Shown: positions 52,128-61,111 of the stretch, piece after piece
How the letters are laid out: each line of letters begins with the position of its first letter
How positions within the stretch are numbered: the first letter of the stretch is position 1
NCBI RefSeq assembly: GCF_904063055.1
Contig: NZ_CAJFCN010000005.1
Coordinates: 248,001 to 312,000, forward strand
Direction: 5' to 3'
DNA length: 64,000 nt
Source: Pseudomonas paracarnis
GTDB lineage: Bacteria; Pseudomonadota; Gammaproteobacteria; Pseudomonadales; Pseudomonadaceae
Translations under genes and position numbers: made by a program
Notes under the pieces: model-generated
The model's database searches: none
Told to the model about the DNA's origin: nothing
Seen by the model: only the letters and a program-made list of their open reading frames with translations

Positions 52128-52248
52128 AACGGGAATCTCCAGACGGGTCGGCGATGGAGGCCGGCCTTTACGCACAATTGAGGAAGGGGGTTAGTGGCGC
52201 ATAGACTTGTGGGGTTTTGCCAGTGATTTTTTCAGTAAGGCCACTGGC

Positions 52249-52321
52249 GCCATCGCAGGCAAGCCAGCTCCCACATTTGAAGTGCATTCCAAACGGTGGG
52301 AGCTGGCTTGCCTGCGATGGC
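52249..52321. repeat. REPIN-type palindrome
   Basis: Arms GCCATCGCAGGCAAGCCAGC and complement (to GCGATGGC), spacer about 17 bases, between pncB and the LysR gene. Confidence 0.9.
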
Positions 52322-52334
52322 GATTCTCCAGGCG

Positions 52335-53225
52335 CTAAAGCACCTGCTCCATCATCCACTTCACAAACTCGCGCACCTTGGGCACCTCTGCCGAATGCTC
52401 AGGATACGCCAGGTAGTAAGCATCCTGGCTCGGCATCGCATGTTGCCAGGGGATCACCAACTTGCCCTCGGCCAATTCCTCCTCCACCAGAAAGCGCGGC
52501 AATAACGCCACGCCGCATCCCACCTGCGCCGCACGGATACACATATAAAACGTGTCGAACCGCGGGCCATGGTAGCTGTGCTCGGTATGGAAGCCCTGGC
52601 TGGCGAACCAGTCATGCCAGCCCTGGGGCCGCGAGGCGTTTTGCAGTAGCACCAGGTCGCTCAGTTGCGTGGGGTCGGTGAAAGGCTGGGCGGGCAGGCT
52701 GTCGGGCGAACACACCGGTACCAGCTCTTCACTGAACAGTTTCAGGCTCTCGGTGCCGGGACGTGCGCCCTGGCCGAAATAGAACGCCATGTCGGCCTTG
52801 CCTTGCAGTAACTCGTCCGGGTCCTGTTCGTTGCACAGGTCCAGGTGGATCTGCGGGTGGCGCAAACGCCAGCCTTTGAGGCGCGGCACCAGCCAGCGTG
52901 CTCCGAAGGTGTAGGGCGTGGACACGCGCAGCACTTCGGTTTCGCCCCCGTAGGAGCGCAGGTAGTGGGTGGACATTTCCACCTGGGTGAGGATCTTGCG
53001 CACTTCCACCAGGTACAGGTCGCCCGCCGGGGTCATCTGCAAGCGGCGGCGCACGCGGCGAAACAGCAGGTGTTGCAACAGTTCTTCCAACTGCGCTACT
53101 TGTTTGCTCACCGCGCTTTGGGTGAGGTTCAGTTCCTCGGCGGCGCGGGTGAAGCTCAGGTGGCGGGTGGCCGCTTCGAAACACTGCAGGGCGGTGATCG
53201 AGGGCAAATGTCTTTTGTTCAGCAC
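52335..53225 (-). CDS. LysR-family regulator of the amaBA genes
   Basis: 296 residues with an N-terminal winged helix-turn-helix (FEAATRHLSFTRAAEELNLT, then SAVSKQVAQLEELL) and a C-terminal substrate-binding domain. GTG 53225 is the start that leaves a standard LysR N-terminus (LNKRHLPSITALQ); AGAGG lies upstream. It is divergent from amaB, so control of lysine/pipecolate catabolism is the likely role (AmaR-like). The effector is not identifiable from sequence. Confidence 0.88.
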   Translation of the reverse strand: MLNKRHLPSITALQCFEAATRHLSFTRAAEELNLTQSAVSKQVAQLEELLQHLLFRRVRRRLQMTPAGDLYLVEVRKILTQVEMSTHYLRSYGGETEVLRVSTPYTFGARWLVPRLKGWRLRHPQIHLDLCNEQDPDELLQGKADMAFYFGQGARPGTESLKLFSEELVPVCSPDSLPAQPFTDPTQLSDLVLLQNASRPQGWHDWFASQGFHTEHSYHGPRFDTFYMCIRAAQVGCGVALLPRFLVEEELAEGKLVIPWQHAMPSQDAYYLAYPEHSAEVPKVREFVKWMMEQVL

Positions 53226-53378
53226 GGCATGCCTCTTTTTATTCTTTGCATGAATAAAGGGAATGATATCTCGCCTAATCGTCGTTTGTTGGCAAGTCTT
53301 GGGCCAGCTACAAATAGGGCCAGGATCGCCGTGCGTATTGCGGCGCGAATTTTTGTCTGCAGATTGAAGGAGTGACCC

Positions 53379-54869
53379 ATGGTTGCCGCATTGCTTGATC
53401 GTCTCGGGGTAAACCCGGCGCTGTACCAGGCTGGAAAACAACCCGTGCATTCACCGATTGATGGCAGCCGTATCGGCAGTGTGCACTGGGAAGGCGCCGC
53501 CGAGGTGGAGCAACAGGTCAGTCGCGCCGAGCATGCATTCGAGGCCTGGCGCAAGGTGCCGGCGCCGCGGCGTGGCGAGCTGGTGCGCCAGTTCGGCGAC
53601 GTATTGCGCGAATACAAGGCCGACCTGGGCGAACTCGTTTCCTGGGAAGCGGGCAAGATTACCCAGGAAGGCTTGGGTGAAGTGCAGGAAATGATCGACA
53701 TCTGCGACTTCGCCGTCGGCCTGTCGCGCCAGTTGTACGGCTTGACCATTGCCTCCGAGCGCCCAGGCCACCATATGCGTGAAACCTGGCACCCGCTGGG
53801 CGTGGTCGGCGTGATCAGCGCCTTCAACTTCCCGGTGGCTGTGTGGGCGTGGAACACTGCGCTGGCCTTGGTGTGCGGCAACGCGGTGATCTGGAAACCG
53901 TCGGAAAAGACCCCGCTCACTGCACTGGCCTGCCAGGCCTTGTTCGAGCGCGTACTGAAAAAATTCGACGGTGCCCCCGAGTACCTCAGCCAAGTGATCA
54001 TCGGCGGCCGTGACGCCGGCGCTGCGCTGGTGGATGACCCGCGCGTCGCCCTGATCAGCGCCACCGGCAGCACGCGTATGGGCCGTGAAGTGGCACCCAA
54101 AGTCGCCGCACGTTTCGCCCGCAGCATCCTTGAACTGGGCGGCAACAACGCGATGATTCTCGGCCCAAGCGCCGACCTGGACATGGCCGTGCGCGCCATC
54201 CTCTTCAGCGCGGTGGGCACCGCCGGCCAACGCTGCACCACCCTGCGCCGGCTGATCGCCCATGAGTCGGTCAAGGAAGAAATCGTCACCCGCCTCAAGG
54301 CCGCCTATTCCAAAGTGCGCATCGGCCACCCACTGGAAGGCAACCTGATCGGCCCGCTGATCGACAAGCACAGTTTCGACAACATGCAGGACGCCCTTGA
54401 GCAAGCCTTGAGCGAAGGCGGCAAGGTGTTCGGCGGCAAGCGCCAACTGCAAGACACATTCCCCAACGCCTACTACGTATCGCCGGCCATCGTGGAAATG
54501 CCCGAGCAAAGCGACGTGGTGTGCAGCGAAACCTTCGCGCCGATTCTTTACGTGGTCGGCTACACCGACTTCGCCGAAGCCCTGCGCCTGAACAATGCCG
54601 TGCCACAAGGTTTGTCGTCCTGCATCTTCACTACCGACGTGCGTGAAGCCGAGCAGTTCATGTCGGCGGTGGGCAGTGACTGTGGCATTGCCAACGTCAA
54701 CATCGGCCCGAGCGGCGCGGAGATCGGTGGCGCGTTCGGGGGTGAAAAAGAAACCGGCGGCGGGCGTGAATCGGGCTCGGATGCGTGGCGCGGGTATATG
54801 CGCCGGCAAACCAATACTGTGAACTACTCGCTGGAACTGCCGTTGGCACAAGGCATCACGTTCGACTGA
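53379..54869 (+). CDS. amaB: L-piperidine-6-carboxylate dehydrogenase (ALDH7 family)
   Basis: Oxidises piperidine-6-carboxylate/aminoadipate semialdehyde to L-2-aminoadipate in lysine catabolism. 496 residues of the antiquitin-like aldehyde dehydrogenase family, with catalytic Cys286 (GTAGQRCTT) and Glu252 (LELGGNN). GGAG precedes ATG 53379. The adjacent amaA and divergent LysR gene match the known P. putida ama locus. Confidence 0.93.
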   Translation: MVAALLDRLGVNPALYQAGKQPVHSPIDGSRIGSVHWEGAAEVEQQVSRAEHAFEAWRKVPAPRRGELVRQFGDVLREYKADLGELVSWEAGKITQEGLGEVQEMIDICDFAVGLSRQLYGLTIASERPGHHMRETWHPLGVVGVISAFNFPVAVWAWNTALALVCGNAVIWKPSEKTPLTALACQALFERVLKKFDGAPEYLSQVIIGGRDAGAALVDDPRVALISATGSTRMGREVAPKVAARFARSILELGGNNAMILGPSADLDMAVRAILFSAVGTAGQRCTTLRRLIAHESVKEEIVTRLKAAYSKVRIGHPLEGNLIGPLIDKHSFDNMQDALEQALSEGGKVFGGKRQLQDTFPNAYYVSPAIVEMPEQSDVVCSETFAPILYVVGYTDFAEALRLNNAVPQGLSSCIFTTDVREAEQFMSAVGSDCGIANVNIGPSGAEIGGAFGGEKETGGGRESGSDAWRGYMRRQTNTVNYSLELPLAQGITFD

Positions 54870-54876
54870 CCAGACT

Positions 54877-54984
54877 GATCGTTCCCACGCTCTGCGTGGG
54901 AACGCATTCTGTGACGCTCCGCGTCACGACAATGCGGACGCGGAGCGTCCAAGGCTACATTCCCACGCAGAGCGTGGGAACGAG
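54877..54984. repeat. GTTCCCACGC-type bipartite palindrome, copy 3
   Basis: About 108 bp with outer arms GATCGTTCCCACGC and GCGTGGGAACGA and internal GTGACGC/GCGTCAC and GGACGC/GCGTCC hairpins. It occupies most of the 144-bp amaB-amaA spacer. Confidence 0.85.
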
Positions 54985-55013
54985 CGGTGGTGAATTCATC
55001 CCGGAGTCTGGCA

Positions 55014-56297
55014 ATGGCACTGCGCGAAACATGTTTATGGGAACACCTCACCCCAGGCCGTCCCGACCGAGCCGCGCTCAAGGGCGCGGTCAAGGTGGAT
55101 GTGTGCGTGATCGGCGCCGGCATCACCGGTTTGTCGGCGGCCATTCATTTGCTGGAACAAGGTAAAAGCGTCGTCGTACTGGAGGCCCATCGCACCGGTC
55201 ACGGCGGCTCGGGGCGCAACGTAGGGCTGGTCAACGCCGGCCTGTGGATTCCACCGGACGAGATCGAGGCCGGTTTCGGCACAGCGGTGGGCAGCCAGCT
55301 CAACCGCATGTTGGGTGCGGCGCCGTCCCTGGTGTTCAGCCTGATCGACAAGTACAACATCGACTGCCAATTGCGCCGTGAAGGCACCTTGCACATGGCG
55401 CACAACGCCCGTGGCGAGGCGGACTTGCGCAGCCGTGAGCAGCAGTGGAAGCGCCGTGGCGCACCGGTTGAGTTACTCACCGGCCAGGCCTGCGAGCACG
55501 CCACCGGTACCCGGAAAATCGCCGCCGCGTTGCTGGATCGGCGCGCCGGCACCTTGAACCCCATGGGCTACACCACTGGGTTGGCAAATGCCGCCGCAGC
55601 GTTGGGCGGGCAGTTGTTTGACCATTCACCGGTCACCCAGCTTGAACGCCAAGGCGCCGATTGGTCGGTGCAGACCGCCGAGGGTGCGGTGCAGGCCGCG
55701 CAGGTGGTGATCGCCTCCAACGCCTACACCGAAGGCGAATGGACTGAACTGCGGCGTAACTTCTTCCCCGGCTATTACTACCAGGTGGCGTCGGCGCCGC
55801 TGACCGATGACGCGGCCAAACAGATCCTCCCCGGCGGCCAGGGTTCGTGGGACACGCGCCAGGTCCTGAGCAGTATTCGCCGCGATGCCGACGGGCGCCT
55901 GTTGCTGGGCAGCCTGGGTAACGGCAACCAGAAACCGGCATGGTTTCTCAAAGCGTGGGCCGATCGGGTGCAGCAACACTACTTCCCGTACCTCAAACCG
56001 GTGCAATGGGAATTCACCTGGACCGGCTGCATCGCGTTCACCCCCGACCACTTGATGCGCCTGTTCGAACCGGCCCCCGGCCTGGTGGCGGTTACCGGTT
56101 ATAACGGGCGCGGGGTGACCACTGGCAGCGTAGTGGGCAAGGCGTTTGCCGACTACCTGTGTCACCAGGACCCCCAAGCCTTACCGATCCCTTTTGCCCC
56201 TATGCAACCTCTGGCCGCTGTGGGCCTGCGCAGTTGCCTGTATGAAGCCGGCTTCTCGCTCTATCACGCCGGGCAATGCCTGAGGATCGTGATCTGA
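55014..56297 (+). CDS. amaA: L-pipecolate oxidase (FAD-dependent, DadA-like)
   Basis: Oxidises L-pipecolate to piperidine-6-carboxylate, the AmaB substrate. 427 residues with an N-terminal FAD-binding Rossmann motif (VIGAGITGLSAAIHLLEQG) and a DAO-type fold with GYNGRGVTTG near the C-terminus. ATG 55014 (MALRETCLWEHLTP) has GGAG upstream. Probably co-transcribed with amaB across an inserted repeat. A 7-bp hairpin (56318-56340) follows but lacks a T run. Confidence 0.92.
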   Translation: MALRETCLWEHLTPGRPDRAALKGAVKVDVCVIGAGITGLSAAIHLLEQGKSVVVLEAHRTGHGGSGRNVGLVNAGLWIPPDEIEAGFGTAVGSQLNRMLGAAPSLVFSLIDKYNIDCQLRREGTLHMAHNARGEADLRSREQQWKRRGAPVELLTGQACEHATGTRKIAAALLDRRAGTLNPMGYTTGLANAAAALGGQLFDHSPVTQLERQGADWSVQTAEGAVQAAQVVIASNAYTEGEWTELRRNFFPGYYYQVASAPLTDDAAKQILPGGQGSWDTRQVLSSIRRDADGRLLLGSLGNGNQKPAWFLKAWADRVQQHYFPYLKPVQWEFTWTGCIAFTPDHLMRLFEPAPGLVAVTGYNGRGVTTGSVVGKAFADYLCHQDPQALPIPFAPMQPLAAVGLRSCLYEAGFSLYHAGQCLRIVI

Positions 56298-56378
56298 TCA
56301 GCGAAATACCCCTCAGAAGCCTGCGTTTTCTTAGCAGGCTACCCATCTGTATTGGTGCAAGTCGTAGCAATCACGCAC

Positions 56379-56426
56379 TGTAAATGTGCAGTTCCGTTAC
56401 GCACATTGTTACAGCTGTAGGAACTG
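56379..56426. promoter_or_regulatory. Overlapping dyads upstream of braC
   Basis: TGTAA-ATGTGC and GCACAT-TGTTACA form an imperfect inverted repeat across 56379-56413, and CAGTTCC (56389-56395) pairs with GGAACTG (56420-56426). One CbrB-like half-site TGTTAC is present (56407-56412) without its usual partner. A regulator site is likely; its identity is unknown. Confidence 0.45.
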
Positions 56427-56440
56427 TCGTTTATGCCTGT

Positions 56441-56515
56441 GGTTGCAGGTACGACCTACCAGGGTTGTACTTTTTTGCAGTGCTGGTTGCACCCGTAGAC
56501 GCTAGATGGTTGCAC
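56441..56515 (+). repeat. Four phased GGTTGCAC-type direct repeats
   Basis: GGTTGCAG (56441), GGTTGTAC (56463), GGTTGCAC (56485) and GGTTGCAC (56508) start at intervals of 22, 22 and 23 bp, i.e. about two helical turns. They lie 72-146 bp upstream of the sigma-54 -24 element, where enhancer-binding proteins usually bind. Confidence 0.7.
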
Positions 56516-56586
56516 GTCCTGGCAAAAGGCGTCGAAACGCCTGTAATAACAATGACACCGTGTCTTTTTGAAGAATAAAAACGTAA

Positions 56587-56601
56587 TGGCACGCGGCTTG
56601 C
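56587..56601 (+). promoter_or_regulatory. Sigma-54 promoter of braC
   Basis: TGGCAC-GCGGC-TTGC is an exact match to the -24/-12 consensus with correct GG-N10-GC spacing, 71 bases upstream of the braC start. This implies control by an NtrC/CbrB-type activator. Confidence 0.88.
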
Positions 56602-56671
56602 TCTGAGCTTTCAGTGAAAAGTTTGAATGCAAGTTGTCGTGCCAAAAATCAAAAATATCGGAGCACCACTC

Positions 56672-57808
56672 ATGTCCCAGACGTTTTACAAGAAAGGTTT
56701 TCTGGCCCTCGCCGTTGCTGCGGCGCTGGGTGTTTCTACGTTTGTTCAAGCTGATGTGAAAATTGGTGTGGCGGGCCCGATGACGGGTGCCAACGCCGCT
56801 TTCGGTGAGCAGTACATGAAGGGTGCCCAGGCGGCAGCCGACGTTATCAACAAGGCCGGCGGCATCAACGGCGAGCAGATCAAGCTGGTGGCAGGCGATG
56901 ACGCCTGCGAACCCAAGCAGGCCGTGGCCGTGGCCAACCGCCTGGCCGACCAGGACAAAGTGATCGGTGTGGTCGGGCACTTCTGCTCATCCAACACCAT
57001 CCCGGCGTCTGAGGTTTACGACGAAGCGGGCATCATCGCCATCACCCCAGGCTCCACCAACCCACAAGTGACCGAACGCGGCCTGGGCGCCATGTTCCGT
57101 ATGTGCGGGCGTGACGACCAGCAAGGCATCGTGGCCGGCGACTACATCGTCGACGTGCTCAAGGGCAAGAAAGTCGCGGTGATCAACGACAAGGACACCT
57201 ACGGCAAAGGCCTGGCCGACGCCACCGCTGCGCAGTTGACCAAGCGCGGCGTCAAGCCGGTGCTGGAAGAGGGCCTGACCCGGGGCGAGAAAGACTTCAG
57301 CGCCCTGGTTACCAAGATCCGTTCCCTGGGCGCCGACGTCGTGTACTTCGGCGGCTTGCATCCGGAAGCCGGCCCACTGGTGCGCCAGATCCGCGAAGCG
57401 GGCCTCAAAGACGTCAAGTTCATGTCCGATGACGGCGTGGTCACCGACGAACTGGTAGCCACCGCCGGCGGCGCGCAGTACGTTGATGGTGTGTACATGA
57501 CCTTCGGCGCCGACCCACGCCTGCTGCCGGACAGCAAGACGGTCGTGGAAGAGTTCCGCAAGAACGGCACCGAGCCTGAAGGCTACACCCTGTACGCTTA
57601 CGCCTCGATCCAGGCCCTGGCCGCCGGCTTCAACGGTGCCAAGTCCAACAAGGGCGAAGACGCTGCCAAGTGGCTCAAGGCCAACCCGGTTAAAACCGTC
57701 ATGGGCGAAAAAGCCTGGGATGCCAAGGGCGACCTGAAAGTCTCTGACTACGTGGTTTACCAGTGGGACAAAGACGGCAAATACCATCAGTTGGAAAAGC
57801 AGAAGTAA
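56672..57808 (+). CDS. braC: Branched-chain amino-acid ABC transporter, binding protein
   Basis: Periplasmic binding protein of 378 residues. Signal peptide about 1-26 (ending FVQA), mature part beginning DVKIGVAGPMTGANAAFGEQ, typical of BraC/LivJ. TCGGAG precedes ATG 56672. It is separated from the permease genes by a REP element. The specificity could be wider than Leu/Ile/Val. Confidence 0.93.
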   Translation: MSQTFYKKGFLALAVAAALGVSTFVQADVKIGVAGPMTGANAAFGEQYMKGAQAAADVINKAGGINGEQIKLVAGDDACEPKQAVAVANRLADQDKVIGVVGHFCSSNTIPASEVYDEAGIIAITPGSTNPQVTERGLGAMFRMCGRDDQQGIVAGDYIVDVLKGKKVAVINDKDTYGKGLADATAAQLTKRGVKPVLEEGLTRGEKDFSALVTKIRSLGADVVYFGGLHPEAGPLVRQIREAGLKDVKFMSDDGVVTDELVATAGGAQYVDGVYMTFGADPRLLPDSKTVVEEFRKNGTEPEGYTLYAYASIQALAAGFNGAKSNKGEDAAKWLKANPVKTVMGEKAWDAKGDLKVSDYVVYQWDKDGKYHQLEKQK

Positions 57809-57838
57809 TAACGCGACGGCCTGAACACCTTGATCCCT

Positions 57839-57928
57839 GTGGGAGCCGGGCTTGCCCGCGATGACGGACTCAATGCCAACCCTGTGTTGAATGTGAAACC
57901 GCTATCGCAGGCAAGCCAGCTCCCACAG
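57839..57928. repeat. Hybrid REP pair between braC and braD
   Basis: Left arm GTGGGAGCCGGGCTTGCCCG (the CCGGGCTTGCCCG variant) and right arm CTATCGCAGGCAAGCCAGCT (the common variant) belong to two REP subtypes, so the palindrome is imperfect. Located inside the bra operon. Confidence 0.82.
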
Positions 57929-58027
57929 AGGGCCTGGTTGCCTGCTCTATTGCAACAAACCTGTCTTTTCCTCCAGAAGCGCCGCACACCCACCGGTGTG
58001 CAGGTGCTCACCGCGTGAGATTGCGTT

Positions 58028-58942
58028 ATGGATGGTATTTTCCTGCAGCAACTGGTCAACGGCCTGACCCTCGGGTCGGTCTATGGCCTGATCGCCATCG
58101 GCTACACAATGGTCTATGGCATCATTGGCATGATCAACTTCGCCCACGGCGAGGTTTATATGATTTCCGCTTACCTCGCGGCGATCAGTCTGGCACTGCT
58201 GGCTTACTTCGGCATCGAATCCTTCCCGCTGCTCATTCTCGGTACTTTGATCTTCACCGTAGTCGTCACCGGCGTGTACGGTTGGGTGATTGAGCGTGTC
58301 GCCTACAAACCCCTGCGTAACTCCACCCGCCTGGCACCGCTGATCAGCGCCATCGGTATCTCGCTGATCCTGCAGAACTACGCGCAGATCGCCCAGGGCG
58401 CCAAGCAACAAGGCATTCCCACCCTGCTGGCCGGCGCCTGGCGCGTCGATATCGGCACCGGGTTCGTGCAACTGACCTACACCAAAGTGTTCATCCTCGT
58501 GGCGGCGTTCGCCGGCATGGCCTTGCTCACCTACATCATCAAATACACCAAGCTCGGCCGCATGTGCCGCGCCACCCAGCAAGACCGCAAGATGGCCTCG
58601 ATCCTGGGCATCAACACCGACCGAGTGATCTCCTACGTGTTCGTCATCGGCGCAGCCATGGCTGCCCTGGCCGGCGTGCTGATCACCCTCAACTACGGCA
58701 CCTTCGACTTCTATGCCGGCTTCATCATCGGCATCAAGGCGTTTACCGCGGCGGTCCTCGGCGGCATCGGCTCCCTGCCTGGGGCGATGCTGGGCGGGAT
58801 CATCCTCGGTATCTCCGAGTCGCTGTTCTCGGGGTTGATCAACTCTGACTACAAAGACGTGTTCAGTTTCTCCCTGCTGGTGGTGATTCTGATTTTCCGT
58901 CCCCAGGGCCTGCTTGGTCGCCCACTTGTGGCGAAGGTGTAA
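58028..58942 (+). CDS. braD: Branched-chain amino-acid ABC transporter permease BraD/LivH
   Basis: 304-residue inner-membrane permease with about eight helices, beginning MDGIFLQQLVNGLTLGSVYG, with AVLGGIGSLPGAMLGGIILG near the C-terminus as in LivH. It lies 2 bases before braE. Confidence 0.95.
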   Translation: MDGIFLQQLVNGLTLGSVYGLIAIGYTMVYGIIGMINFAHGEVYMISAYLAAISLALLAYFGIESFPLLILGTLIFTVVVTGVYGWVIERVAYKPLRNSTRLAPLISAIGISLILQNYAQIAQGAKQQGIPTLLAGAWRVDIGTGFVQLTYTKVFILVAAFAGMALLTYIIKYTKLGRMCRATQQDRKMASILGINTDRVISYVFVIGAAMAALAGVLITLNYGTFDFYAGFIIGIKAFTAAVLGGIGSLPGAMLGGIILGISESLFSGLINSDYKDVFSFSLLVVILIFRPQGLLGRPLVAKV

Positions 58943-58944
58943 AC

Positions 58945-60243
58945 ATGTCTGCTGCCAAATCCATTGATATCAAGAAAAGTGTGGTCGATACGGTCCTCGC
59001 GGGGCTGATTTCGCTGATCGTATTCGGCCCGATTGTCGGCGTGGTGCTCGACGGCTACAGCTTCAACCTGGAACCTGCGCGGGTGGCCGTGCTGGTCGCT
59101 ATCGTGATGGCCGGGCGCTTTGCCTTGAGCCTGTTCCTGCAAACTTCCAAGGGCGTGAAGATCCTGCAGGGGTTCGAGAGCAGCGGCTCCGGCGTGCACG
59201 TGCTGCCACCGGACTACAAGTCGCGGCTGCGCTGGATCATCCCGGCGTTGATCGTGATCGCCATCGTGTTCCCGATCTTTGCCAACAAGTACCTGCTCAC
59301 CGTGGTGATCCTGGGGCTGATCTACGTGTTGCTCGGCCTGGGGCTGAACATCGTGGTGGGCCTGGCGGGCCTGCTCGACCTGGGTTACGTGGCGTTCTAT
59401 GCCATCGGTGCCTACGGCCTGGCGCTGGGTTATCAATACCTGGGCCTGGGCTTCTGGACGGTGCTGCCACTGGCGGCCATCGCGGCGGCGTTGGCGGGGT
59501 GCATACTCGGCTTCCCGGTGCTGCGAATGCACGGTGACTACCTGGCCATCGTGACCCTGGGTTTTGGTGAAATCATACGCCTGGTGCTCAACAACTGGCT
59601 GTCGTTCACCGGCGGCCCGAACGGGATGCCGGTGCCGTCACCGACCTTCCTGGGCCTGGAGTTCGGCAAGCGTGCGAAGGATGGCGGCATTCCGTTTCAC
59701 GAGTTTTTCGGCATCGATTACAACCCCAACATCAAGTTCATGTTCATCTACATCGTGCTGTTTCTGGTGGTGCTGGCCGTGCTGTACATCAAGCATCGCC
59801 TGACGCGCATGCCGGTCGGTCGCGCCTGGGAAGCCCTGCGCGAAGATGAAATCGCCTGCCGTTCCATGGGCCTGAACCATGTGCTGGTCAAACTCTCAGC
59901 CTTCACCATCGGCGCGTCCACCGCCGGTTTGGCCGGGGTGTTCTTTGCCAGCTACCAGGGCTTCGTCAACCCATCGTCGTTTACCTTCTTCGAGTCGGCG
60001 TTGATCCTCGCTATTGTGGTGTTGGGCGGCATGGGCTCGACGGTCGGCGTGGTGATCGCAGCGTTCGTGTTGACCGTGGCGCCGGAACTGCTGCGTAGTT
60101 TTTCCGAGTACCGCGTGCTGCTGTTTGGGGTGTTGATGGTGGTGATGATGATCTGGCGACCGCGTGGCTTGATTCGTATCAGCCGTACCGGCGTGACGCC
60201 ACGCAAGGGTGCCATAGCGAATAGGGAGCCGCGCCATGAGTAA
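58945..60243 (+). CDS. braE: Branched-chain amino-acid ABC transporter permease BraE/LivM
   Basis: 432-residue permease with about ten helices and an N-terminal extension typical of pseudomonad LivM. The motif NIVVGLAGLLDLGYVAFYAI and the cytoplasmic loop GRAWEALREDEIACRSMGLN match the family. Overlaps braF by 8 bases. Confidence 0.95.
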   Translation: MSAAKSIDIKKSVVDTVLAGLISLIVFGPIVGVVLDGYSFNLEPARVAVLVAIVMAGRFALSLFLQTSKGVKILQGFESSGSGVHVLPPDYKSRLRWIIPALIVIAIVFPIFANKYLLTVVILGLIYVLLGLGLNIVVGLAGLLDLGYVAFYAIGAYGLALGYQYLGLGFWTVLPLAAIAAALAGCILGFPVLRMHGDYLAIVTLGFGEIIRLVLNNWLSFTGGPNGMPVPSPTFLGLEFGKRAKDGGIPFHEFFGIDYNPNIKFMFIYIVLFLVVLAVLYIKHRLTRMPVGRAWEALREDEIACRSMGLNHVLVKLSAFTIGASTAGLAGVFFASYQGFVNPSSFTFFESALILAIVVLGGMGSTVGVVIAAFVLTVAPELLRSFSEYRVLLFGVLMVVMMIWRPRGLIRISRTGVTPRKGAIANREPRHE

Positions 60244-61111
60244 GGAAGTCGTGCTGGTAGTCGAACACCTGATGATGCACTTCGGGGGCATCAAGGCCCT
60301 CAGTGATGTGAGCCTACAGGTCAAACGCAACTCGATCTTCGCCCTGATCGGCCCCAACGGCGCCGGCAAGACCACGGTGTTCAACTGCCTCACCGGCTTT
60401 TACAAAGCCAGTGGCGGCAAGATCGAGCTCAACGTGCGGGGCAAGCAAACCAACGTCATTCAGTTGCTGGGTGAGCGCTTTGAGGCCACCGACTTTGTCT
60501 CGCCCAAAAGCTTCCTCAGCCGCGTGTACTACAAGATGTTCGGCGGCACCCATCTGGTGAACCGTGCCGGCCTGGCGCGCACTTTCCAGAACATTCGCCT
60601 GTTCAAGGAAATGTCGGTGCTGGAAAACCTGCTGGTGGCCCAGCACATGTGGGTCAACCGCAACATGCTTGCCGGCATCCTCAATACCAAAGGCTACCGC
60701 AAGGCCGAAAGCGATGCGCTGGACTGCGCATTCTACTGGCTGGAAGTAGTCGACCTGGTGGACTGCGCCAACCGTCTGGCCGGCGAGCTCTCCTACGGCC
60801 AGCAGCGCCGCCTGGAAATCGCCCGCGCCATGTGCACGCGGCCGCAGATCATCTGCCTGGACGAACCGGCAGCGGGCCTCAATCCACAGGAAACCGAAGC
60901 CCTCAGCGCGATGATTCGCCTGCTGCGCGACGAACACGACCTTACGGTGGTGCTGATCGAACACGACATGGGCATGGTGATGAGTATTTCCGACCACATT
61001 GTGGTGCTGGACCACGGCAACGTGATCGCCGAAGGCGGCCCGGATGCGATCCGCAACGACCCGAAAGTGATCGCCGCCTACCTGGGCGCGGATGAAGAGG
61101 AGTTGGTATGA
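60236..61111 (+). CDS. braF: Branched-chain amino-acid ABC transporter ATPase BraF/LivG
   Basis: 291-residue ATPase with Walker A GPNGAGKT, signature LSYGQQRR and Walker B IICLDEPAAG. It is longer than the roughly 255-residue norm because of an insert around residues 60-105 (VIQLLGERFEATDFVSPKSF region). ATGA overlap with braG. Confidence 0.95.
   Translation: MSKEVVLVVEHLMMHFGGIKALSDVSLQVKRNSIFALIGPNGAGKTTVFNCLTGFYKASGGKIELNVRGKQTNVIQLLGERFEATDFVSPKSFLSRVYYKMFGGTHLVNRAGLARTFQNIRLFKEMSVLENLLVAQHMWVNRNMLAGILNTKGYRKAESDALDCAFYWLEVVDLVDCANRLAGELSYGQQRRLEIARAMCTRPQIICLDEPAAGLNPQETEALSAMIRLLRDEHDLTVVLIEHDMGMVMSISDHIVVLDHGNVIAEGGPDAIRNDPKVIAAYLGADEEELV

Larger units (their letters stand above)
56298..56671. 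other. Regulatory intergenic region upstream of braC
   Basis: 374 bp without a gene, rich in symmetric motifs. It holds a dyad TGTAA/TTACA with ATGTGC/GCACAT inner arms (56379-56413), an overlapping CAGTTCC/GGAACTG pair (56389-56395 and 56420-56426), four GGTTGCAC-type direct repeats (56441-56515) and a sigma-54 promoter (56587-56601). Confidence 0.8.
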
